9,257 bases of DNA, taken from assembly GCA_013811765.1 (NCBI GenBank), contig JACCUO010000072.1:1-9257 (forward strand), written 5' to 3'. This document shows, in pieces, positions 1-5,190 of this stretch (its first letter is position 1; each line of letters starts with the position of its first letter). The notes under the pieces were generated by a model. That model did not search any database, was not told where the DNA came from, and saw only the letters and a program-made list of their open reading frames with translations. The position numbers were made by a program, and so were the translations under genes. The stretch comes from Thermoleophilaceae bacterium (GTDB lineage Bacteria > Actinomycetota > Thermoleophilia > Solirubrobacterales > Thermoleophilaceae).

Positions 1-2
1 GG

Positions 3-104
3 CGCGGCACGATTACTTGCGAGTGCCAGGATGCCTGCTGGTGCAAGAGGCCGGGCGTCGGCCTGTTCCGCTGGGTGTTGCCGCTCGGGCACAAGCTCCG
101 CTGA
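3..104 (+). CDS. C-terminal end of a small Cys-rich protein (5' partial)
   Basis: The third plus-strand frame is open from the left edge to a TGA at 102-104 and gives about 33 residues. Near the visible N-terminus is a tight cysteine cluster, CECQDACWC (C-x-C-x3-C-x-C), followed by KRPG and an aromatic stretch, GLFRWVLPLGHK. The composition is protein-like, with four Cys in nine residues and then a hydrophobic or amphipathic tail. The other two frames here read as low-complexity Ala/Arg-rich sequence. The Cys cluster suggests metal binding (Zn or Fe), which is inference. The start lies outside the window, so total length and function are unknown. It converges on the minus-strand kinase gene, with about 70 bp between the two stops. 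Confidence 0.5.
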   Translation, partial: RGTITCECQDACWCKRPGVGLFRWVLPLGHKLR

Positions 105-130
105 TCCTCGGACACCGTGCCATTGATCCT

Positions 131-149
131 CGGTGCCTACGGCGCACCG
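131..149. terminator. Weak inverted repeat between convergent genes
   Basis: CGGTGC (131-136) and GCACCG (144-149) form a 6-bp stem with a 7-nt loop between the two convergent stop codons. No T-tract follows on either strand, so an intrinsic terminator is only a possibility. The short direct repeat GATCCTCGG occurs twice just before it (from 103 and from 124). Confidence 0.25.
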
Positions 150-174
150 GCCCGTCGCTCGCACCGAAAAGGCG

Positions 175-1101
175 TTAGGCGAGTGCGCGGAGGGCGCGTG
201 TGACGTGGGCCTCGAGGGCGTTGAGGTCTCGGGCGGGGAGTGGATCGTGGGGATCGCCGTCGCCGATGAGGTCGACCGTGGTGCGGATGTCCCAGTAAGG
301 CTGGTGTGGGGCGGTCCCGGCAAGTTCTGCGTGGTGGCGCAGGAAGCGTTCCGCGGCGTCTGGCCCGTAGTCGAGGACGAGGTTCCAGCGCATGTGGCCC
401 AGGTCGAGCCCGACCGGGCCCAATGATGCATAGGTCCAGTCGACGACCGCAGTGAGCTGGTCTTCGATCCAGAGCGTGTTGCCGGGGTGGTAGTCGCGGT
501 GGATGAAACACGCCGGGCTGGGCGGCGGTGACTGTGCGAGGACCTCCCACGCGTGCCGCCAGATGTCGCTCGGGGCCCAGGGCGGCGGAGCCGTGGCGTG
601 GACGTCGACGTAAGCACGAAAGCTCGGCACGATCGTCCCAGCGCGGCCCTCCACAGCGTGGATCGACGGCAACACGGCGGCAAGCTGGCGGCAGAACCCA
701 TCGAGGTCGGCGGGTGGCCGCGGCGGGTGCCCCGGGACGCGGGTCTCGAGCAGGGCCGGCACGTCGCAGGAGGCTGCGTCGACGTCGGCGGCGACCAGTC
801 GCGGGGCGGGCACATCGGCGTTGGCCAAGAGCGTCAGCGCCGCGATTTCACGCTGGGGAGTGAACTCCGGATCTGTGGTCTGCCAGTCGGGTCGCACCCA
901 GCGCCGCAGGACCAGCTCGCGCACGGTGCCGTGGGCATCTGTGAGGGTGATCGCGTGGTTTGCGTGGGAGCTGCCCCCGGCCAGCCAGGCGACAGACGTT
1001 GTCTGCATGCCGTTTCCGGCCCGCTGCTCTGCCCAGGCGAGGGTAGGGGCCGGCGGGCGCGCCCGCAGACGCTGCCTGATCGGGTCGGGAGGCAGCGTCA
1101 T
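175..1101 (-). CDS. APH-fold phosphotransferase (aminoglycoside phosphotransferase family)
   Basis: This is a 308-residue protein of the APH/choline-kinase fold, the usual length for the family. The catalytic loop is intact: HRDYHPGN at residues 201-208, with catalytic Asp203 and metal-binding Asn208. The metal-binding DWT follows, with Asp221. The N-lobe has the Gly-rich turn LAGGSSHANH and a basic strand (LVLRRW) where the ATP-binding Lys is normally found, so Arg may replace Lys. The C-terminus has VDLIGDGDP. Known members phosphorylate aminoglycosides, choline, homoserine or other small hydroxyl substrates, and nothing here picks one. The ATG at 1101 is chosen because it overlaps the stop of a small upstream minus-strand ORF (ATGA) and has GGAG 3 nt before it. 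The frame stays open to a TTG at 1368, but those extra 89 codons cover other coding remnants. It is divergent from the glycosyltransferase operon and probably unrelated to it. Confidence 0.8.
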   Translation of the reverse strand: MTLPPDPIRQRLRARPPAPTLAWAEQRAGNGMQTTSVAWLAGGSSHANHAITLTDAHGTVRELVLRRWVRPDWQTTDPEFTPQREIAALTLLANADVPAPRLVAADVDAASCDVPALLETRVPGHPPRPPADLDGFCRQLAAVLPSIHAVEGRAGTIVPSFRAYVDVHATAPPPWAPSDIWRHAWEVLAQSPPPSPACFIHRDYHPGNTLWIEDQLTAVVDWTYASLGPVGLDLGHMRWNLVLDYGPDAAERFLRHHAELAGTAPHQPYWDIRTTVDLIGDGDPHDPLPARDLNALEAHVTRALRALA

Positions 1102-1226
1102 GCTCTCCAGAGCCGTAGATCGTTGAACGCGCGCAGCTGCATCGCGAGGTAGCGATCGTCTACGGGCTGGCCGTGGCCCGCCAGCGTGAGCACGTAGCGG
1201 ATGTTCTCGCGCAGCCAGACCCGCAT
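1098..1226 (-). CDS. Small 42-aa ORF overlapping the kinase start; possible 3' remnant
   Basis: A minus-strand frame opens after a TAG and runs from ATG at 1226 to a TGA at 1098-1100. That stop overlaps the kinase ATG by 4 nt (ATGA), a typical sign of translational coupling. The 42 residues look natural: MRVWLRENIRYVLTLAGHG, then QPVDDRYLAMQLRAFNDLRLWRA. They are mostly helical in character, with many aromatic and charged residues, unlike the Arg/Ala/Pro-rich text of the other frames across the same bases. No Shine-Dalgarno precedes the ATG, so this could be the surviving end of a longer gene, perhaps broken by a frameshift around 1225-1240. I do not recognise the family. The tight coupling suggests the ancestral protein was co-expressed with the kinase. 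Confidence 0.4.
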   Translation of the reverse strand: MRVWLRENIRYVLTLAGHGQPVDDRYLAMQLRAFNDLRLWRA

Positions 1227-1383
1227 GAGAGGGATGGCGGACGGCTTCTACACCGAGCACGTGAGCGCCGGCGTGCTGAGCGAGCCAAGCTTGGACCGTG
1301 TCCGCACCCGCGAGGAAGAACACGTGACAGCAGAACTCGCCTGTGCAGCCCCGCGGCGAGCGCGTCAAGGTCAGCCGGTCCGC
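1218..1383 (-). pseudogene. Remnant of organomercurial lyase (MerB), C-terminal part
   Basis: The minus-strand frame after the TAA at 1384-1386 reads DRLTLTRSPRG, then GEFCCHVFFLAGADTVQAW, LAQHAGAHVLGVEAV. This lines up without gaps on the C-terminal region of MerB as I remember it (SFCCHVHFFAS...AEDW...KHQG). It shares the FCCHV motif, which includes the second active-site Cys, plus the downstream Trp, His and Gly. MerB cleaves the carbon-mercury bond of organomercurials. Only about 50 residues of a roughly 210-residue family are present. The first catalytic Cys region is missing, and the frame is closed upstream by a stop and runs into unrelated sequence downstream. No mer regulator, reductase or transporter is visible. 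It is most likely a dead fragment. A much diverged short relative with a TTG start at 1368 is less likely. Confidence 0.5.
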
Positions 1384-1548
1384 TTACATCAGGCATTCGA
1401 ACCACCAGCCAGGAGCGGCCCCGTAAACGCCATGCACCGCGAGTCCGATGCAGCGCTCGATCGCGCGGACAGCCTCGACGCCGGCCGCGTCATCGACCTC
1501 GATCCCTAGCCAGGCACCGGGGAGCGAGGAGTCCAGACGCGCCAGAAG
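1384..1548 (-). pseudogene. Unrecognised coding remnant without a start codon
   Basis: A minus-strand frame between TAA (1549-1551) and TAA (1384-1386) gives 54 residues with protein-like text: LLARLDSSLPGAWLGIEVDD, then AAGVEAVRAIERCIGLAVHG and VYGAAPGWWFECLM. It contains no ATG or TTG, and its only GTG is late. The reading therefore seems to be a piece of a larger gene, cut by a stop or frameshift upstream. The next frame over, from 1405, begins MVRMPDVSGPADLDALAAGL, which could be its continuation after a frameshift. I do not recognise the family. It lies directly before the MerB remnant on the same strand and may have come from the same ancestral gene or operon. Confidence 0.3.
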
Positions 1549-1620
1549 TTAATCCGGCGTGACTATTCTGTCGATAGGTTGTTAAAGGACTACCGAGCGC
1601 AGGACACCGCCCTGCCTTTG
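1549..1620 (+). promoter_or_regulatory. Probable promoter/leader region of the glycosyltransferase operon
   Basis: This is the only non-coding stretch upstream of the five-gene operon and is locally richer in A/T than its surroundings (around 1549-1590). No convincing -35/-10 pair was found. TATTCT at 1564-1569 is -10-like but has no good partner. The location is inferred from gene layout rather than from a clear motif. Confidence 0.25.
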
Positions 1621-1626
1621 AAAGGA
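1615..1626 (+). promoter_or_regulatory. Ribosome binding site that decides a CTG start
   Basis: AAAGGA (1621-1626) lies 4 nt before the CTG at 1631. It is the second half of a perfect palindrome, CCTTT-G-AAAGG (1615-1625), which could partly hide the site in mRNA. The reading frame has a stop at 1619-1621, so translation must begin after it, which supports 1631 as the start. Confidence 0.45.
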
Positions 1627-1630
1627 TTCT

Positions 1631-2842
1631 CTGCGCTTTCTCTTCTATTCCCACGACGGATTCGGACTGGGGCACATTCGACGCAACCTTGCGCTCGCGG
1701 CGGCGGTCTGCGACCTGTCGCCCGGGGCCTCGGTGCTCCTGGCTACCGGAGCGGAAGAAGTCACGCGCTTCAAGCTGCCGCGGAACGTCGACTTCCTGCG
1801 GCTCCCGGGGCTGCGTAAGGTCACGAACTCGACCTATGCCGCGCGCCGCCTGCCCATGGACGCCTCGGACATCCACGAGCTGCGCTCCAGCGTGATCGAG
1901 GCCACGGTTAGGTCGTTTCAGCCCGACGTGCTGGTGGCCGACAAGCACCCGTTCGGGGTGCACGGCGAGATCACGGCCTCACTGCACGCACTTCGGCGCC
2001 ACGGAGGCCGGGCGGTGCTCGGACTGCGCGACATCCTGGACGACCGCGAGACCGTGCTCGCGGAGTGGAAGGCCCACACCCTGCATGACCGGATAGCCGA
2101 GAATTACGATCAGGTGCTCGTGTACGGCAAGCAGGAGGTCTTCGACCCGATTGAGGAGTACGACTTTCCGCCCGACCTGGCGGAGATCACCACCTTCTGC
2201 GGTTACGTGCTGAACGCCGCGGGAGACGACGGCCGCACAGACGACCGTCTGCCAGAGGCGACCGAGGCGGCCCGCAAGCTTCCGCTCGTGCTCGCCACCT
2301 CTGGAGGGGGAGAGGACGGCTTCGCGATGCTGAGCGCGTTCATCGACGCAGCGGCCGGCGCCCCTTGGCAGGGCGTCGTGGTCGCCGGCCCCAGGGCCGC
2401 CGAGGACCAGCGGGACAGGCTCCGCGCGAGTGCGAAGGCCGCGGGTGTCCGCTTCCACAGCTTCGTGCCCGGAGTCAGCCGCTGGATTGCCCTCGCTGAC
2501 GCCCTGGTCTGCATGGGCGGCTACAACACGCTCGCCGAAGCGCTGGCACACGGCACCCCCACCGTCTGCGTCCCACGCGCCCAGCCACGCCAAGAGCAGC
2601 TCATCAGGGCTCGCGCGTTCGACCGCCTCGGCCTGCTGACGTCGCTGGAACCGGGTCTTCTCGAGCCTGCGCACCTGCGCGCGGCGATCGACGCTCGCCT
2701 CAGGACCCCGCGGCTCGCGCTCGCTGCCGAGGCGGACCGGCTGCTCGACCTGGCCGGGGCCCACGCTGCGGCCGGCATCCTCGTCCGCCTGGCCGAGGAG
2801 GGGCGCCGGCGTTCCGCACCGCTGCGAGCCGTGGCAGGGTGA
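1631..2842 (+). CDS. MurG-like GT-B glycosyltransferase, apparent CTG start
   Basis: This 403-residue GT-B glycosyltransferase resembles MurG/GT28 proteins. The N-terminal domain begins (L/M)RFLFYSHDGFGLGHIRRN, with the Gly-rich GFGLGH loop at residues 11-15 that binds substrate in this fold. The C-terminal donor-binding region has GGYNTLAEALAHGTP (GGYNT at 296-300) followed by VPRAQPRQEQLIRA, the usual nucleotide-sugar site. No membrane segments are seen, so it is likely cytosolic or membrane-associated. It should move a sugar from a nucleotide donor to an acceptor that cannot be named. The first ATG/GTG in frame is the GTG at 1733, but starting there would delete 34 residues including the GFGLGH loop. 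Homology-like text begins exactly at the CTG at 1631, with AAAGGA 4 nt upstream and an in-frame stop at 1619. CTG initiation, or a mutated or misread ATG, is therefore favoured. It is the first gene of the operon, with a 3-nt gap to the next. Confidence 0.85.
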   Translation: MRFLFYSHDGFGLGHIRRNLALAAAVCDLSPGASVLLATGAEEVTRFKLPRNVDFLRLPGLRKVTNSTYAARRLPMDASDIHELRSSVIEATVRSFQPDVLVADKHPFGVHGEITASLHALRRHGGRAVLGLRDILDDRETVLAEWKAHTLHDRIAENYDQVLVYGKQEVFDPIEEYDFPPDLAEITTFCGYVLNAAGDDGRTDDRLPEATEAARKLPLVLATSGGGEDGFAMLSAFIDAAAGAPWQGVVVAGPRAAEDQRDRLRASAKAAGVRFHSFVPGVSRWIALADALVCMGGYNTLAEALAHGTPTVCVPRAQPRQEQLIRARAFDRLGLLTSLEPGLLEPAHLRAAIDARLRTPRLALAAEADRLLDLAGAHAAAGILVRLAEEGRRRSAPLRAVAG

Positions 2843-2845
2843 CGC

Positions 2846-4054
2846 ATGGCCGAACGCCGTCTGGGCTACGTGCTCAAGCGCTTTCCGCGTGTCTCTGAGA
2901 CATTCATCGCGTCCGAGCTGATCGAGCTCGAGCGTCAGGGCGAGCGCGTCACGGTGTTCGCCATCAGCCGACCGGAGGAGCCGTTCGTGCACGGCTTTCT
3001 GGACGAGCTGAGGGCGCAGGTGATCTACCTTCCTCACCGCCCTTCGAAGGAGCCGCTGCGGGTGGCCGGCGCGGTGGCGCGCACCCTGCGCAGCTCTCCC
3101 TCGGGCTGGCTCCGCGCGGCCCGCCTGTGCCTCTGGCCACCGCGTCTGGTCGGGTTGCGCCGCTTGCTCCAGGCCACGGTGCTGAGGGAGGAGATGAAAC
3201 GTGCGCAGGTCGATCATGCGCACGCGCACTTCGCGACCGCCGCGGCCCGGCTGGCGAACCTCGCATGGCGGATGGGCGGTCCGCGCTACAGCGTCACAGC
3301 CCATGCCAAGGACATCTACCACGAGGAGAATCGCCGGGACCATCTGGTGGACAAGCTGGGCAACGCGTTTTTCGTGGCGACTGTCAGCGAGGCTAACCGG
3401 CGGTACCTCAGCGCCCTGCTGGGGACGGAGGACAGGGTGCATGTCGTACCGAACTCGGTGAGCATGGCCCGCCTCAGAGCCTTTGGGGCCCGACAACCCG
3501 AGCCCTGGCGCGTGCTCACCGTGGCGAGGCTCATCGAGAAGAAGGGTCTGGGCGACCTCATCGAAGCCTGCCGGCTCCTGCGCGAGGGCGGGGCGCCGGT
3601 GAGTTTGGAGGTAGTCGGTGATGGTCCGCTGCGCTCGGACCTCGAAGCCCAGGCCACGGCCGCCGGCCTCGAAGCGACCTTTCATGGCGCCCTGCCTCAG
3701 GAGCAGGTGTTCGAGCTCTTCCGTCACGCGGTCGCCTTCTGCCTCCCCTGCGTGGTAGCGGCCGATGGCGACCGCGATGGGCTGCCGACCTCCGTGCTGG
3801 AGGCCATGGCGCTCGGCGTGCCCGTCGTGACCACCGCTTTGAATGGGCTGGCGGACGTTGTGATCGACGGGGAGACCGGCATGCTGGCTCCGGAGCACGA
3901 TCCGCAGGGGCTGGCGAACTCTCTGGCCCGGGTGCTTGGCGACGAGCATCTCGCCCGGCGCCTATCGGAGGGAGGCCGCCACCAGGTCGAGGCCTACTTC
4001 TCGAGCGACCGGAGCGCGGCTTTGCTGCGCGGCCTGTTTCCCCGGCCCGGCTGA
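2846..4054 (+). CDS. GT4-type glycosyltransferase (exopolysaccharide/colanic-acid-like)
   Basis: This 402-residue GT-B enzyme is of the GT4 type. The N-terminus, GYVLKRFPRVSETFIASEL, is the hallmark of exopolysaccharide glycosyltransferases of the WcaL/AmsK sort. It is followed by HAHFATAAARLANLA and SVTAHAKDIY in the acceptor domain. The C-terminal donor domain has VLTVARLIEKKGLGDLI (about residue 225 on), VVGDGPLRSDLE, and an EX7E-like motif in which the first acid is Asp (D311-GLPTSVL-E319), then GVPVVTTALNGLADVV. These motifs hold the nucleotide-sugar and predict a retaining mechanism. The enzyme should act in the cytosol at the membrane face. The ATG is 3 nt after the preceding stop, with GCAGGG upstream, so it is co-transcribed and probably coupled. 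Sugar and acceptor are unknown. Confidence 0.9.
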   Translation: MAERRLGYVLKRFPRVSETFIASELIELERQGERVTVFAISRPEEPFVHGFLDELRAQVIYLPHRPSKEPLRVAGAVARTLRSSPSGWLRAARLCLWPPRLVGLRRLLQATVLREEMKRAQVDHAHAHFATAAARLANLAWRMGGPRYSVTAHAKDIYHEENRRDHLVDKLGNAFFVATVSEANRRYLSALLGTEDRVHVVPNSVSMARLRAFGARQPEPWRVLTVARLIEKKGLGDLIEACRLLREGGAPVSLEVVGDGPLRSDLEAQATAAGLEATFHGALPQEQVFELFRHAVAFCLPCVVAADGDRDGLPTSVLEAMALGVPVVTTALNGLADVVIDGETGMLAPEHDPQGLANSLARVLGDEHLARRLSEGGRHQVEAYFSSDRSAALLRGLFPRPG

Positions 4055-4059
4055 GGCAG

Positions 4060-5190
4060 ATGCCGGCGATGCGTGTTGCATACCTGTGCGCCGACCCCGG
4101 GATCGCCTACGGCGGCACCAAGGGCGCGAGCACGCACATGCACGAGGTGGTGCGCGCCCTGGCGGCGCAGGGTGCGAATGTGCTGTTGATCGTGGCTCAC
4201 TCCGCCGACTCTCCGCCACCGCCACCGGATGGGGTTACCGTCGAAGCTCTTCCGGGTCCCGGAAAGCGTTCCTCGGTGACCGAGCGTCTCGACGCCGAGG
4301 ACATGCGGGCCCGATGGCTTGAGCGGCGACTGGGGGCCTGGGGAGCCCACATCCTCTACGAGCGCCTCGCGCTGCACGCCGGTGCGGGCGGGACCGCCGC
4401 CCGCGCGATGGGCATCCCGCACGTTGTTGAGCTGAACGCTCCGCTGGTGCATGAAGCCGCTACCTATCGCCAGCTCGAGGAGCCAGAGGCCGCACGGCGG
4501 CTTGAGATGGCCACGCTCTCGGGAGCGTCTCTGGTGCTCGCCGTGAGCGCCCCGCTGGTATCTCACGCGCGGCGGTGCGGCGCCCGCAAGGTCGTGCTGA
4601 TGCCCAACGCTGTGAGGCTCGAGCGGTTTCCATTTCTCGCGCCAGCGGAAGGCCCGACCACCGCGGTGTTCGCCGGCACGCTGCGTCCCTGGCACGGCGT
4701 GGACACCATCGCGAGCGCCTGGGAGCGACTCGGCGAGCACGCCCCGCGGCTGGTGGTGGTGGGCGACGGGCCGGGGCGAGCGCGCTTGGAAACGGTGGGA
4801 GCCGAGGTCACGGGCGCTCTCCCTCCCGAGGCTGTGCCCGATCGGCTGGCCTCTGCCCACATAGGGCTGGCGCCCTACGCTCCCAACTCCCCTTCCTACT
4901 TCTCACCGCTCAAGCTCTTCGAGTACCTGGCGGCCGGACTGGCGGTCGTAGCCGCCGACCTACCGGGGGTGAGCGACATCGTGGACTCCGAGACGGCCAT
5001 GCTGATCCCTCCCGGGGACGGGGTCGCCCTGGCCGAGGCCGTCCAGGCCCTGGCCGCTGACCCTGCGCGACGCGCGGCGCTGGGTCGGGCAGGGCGGGCG
5101 CGCGTGGTTGCCGAGCACACCTGGGAGCGGCGGGCGCGGGATATCCTGGCGCACTTCGAGGAGCTCAGCGCGAGGGCGGCGTACAGGTGA
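4060..5190 (+). CDS. GT4-type glycosyltransferase
   Basis: This 376-residue GT-B enzyme is of the GT4 type. The N-terminal loop is YGGTKGASTHMHEVVRAL, the usual Gly-rich acceptor-side element after the first strand (MRVAYLCADPG). The donor domain shows VFAGTLRPWHGVDTI, VVVGDGPGRARLE and SPLKLFEYLAAGLAVVAADL, with Glu288 in the conserved KLFEY. This is the form of the EX7E region seen in GT4 enzymes with the SPLK signature. A second in-frame ATG at 4069 would also fit, because MRVAYLC is a typical family N-terminus; GAGG at 4053-4056 sits close to the first ATG. The gene is 5 nt after the previous one, and its TGA overlaps the GTG of the ABC fusion by 4 nt (GTGA). Substrate is unknown. Confidence 0.88.
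   Translation: MPAMRVAYLCADPGIAYGGTKGASTHMHEVVRALAAQGANVLLIVAHSADSPPPPPDGVTVEALPGPGKRSSVTERLDAEDMRARWLERRLGAWGAHILYERLALHAGAGGTAARAMGIPHVVELNAPLVHEAATYRQLEEPEAARRLEMATLSGASLVLAVSAPLVSHARRCGARKVVLMPNAVRLERFPFLAPAEGPTTAVFAGTLRPWHGVDTIASAWERLGEHAPRLVVVGDGPGRARLETVGAEVTGALPPEAVPDRLASAHIGLAPYAPNSPSYFSPLKLFEYLAAGLAVVAADLPGVSDIVDSETAMLIPPGDGVALAEAVQALAADPARRAALGRAGRARVVAEHTWERRARDILAHFEELSARAAYR

Noticed and set aside
175..1368. Reading the minus-strand kinase as a 397-residue protein from the TTG at 1368
   Set aside because: The extra 89 residues mix the MerB-like piece with Arg/Pro/Ala-rich text that shadows a better frame. The ATG at 1101 has a ribosome site, a stop-start overlap and gives the normal family length.
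1733..2842. GTG at 1733 as the start of the MurG-like gene
   Set aside because: It would discard the family-typical N-terminus and Gly-rich loop, which are encoded in frame just upstream.
1979..3949. Long minus-strand open frame of 656 codons opposite the first two glycosyltransferase genes
   Set aside because: It lies antisense to two well-supported genes, crosses their boundary and has composition typical of a GC-rich shadow frame (repeated His, Arg and Gln) with no recognisable domain.
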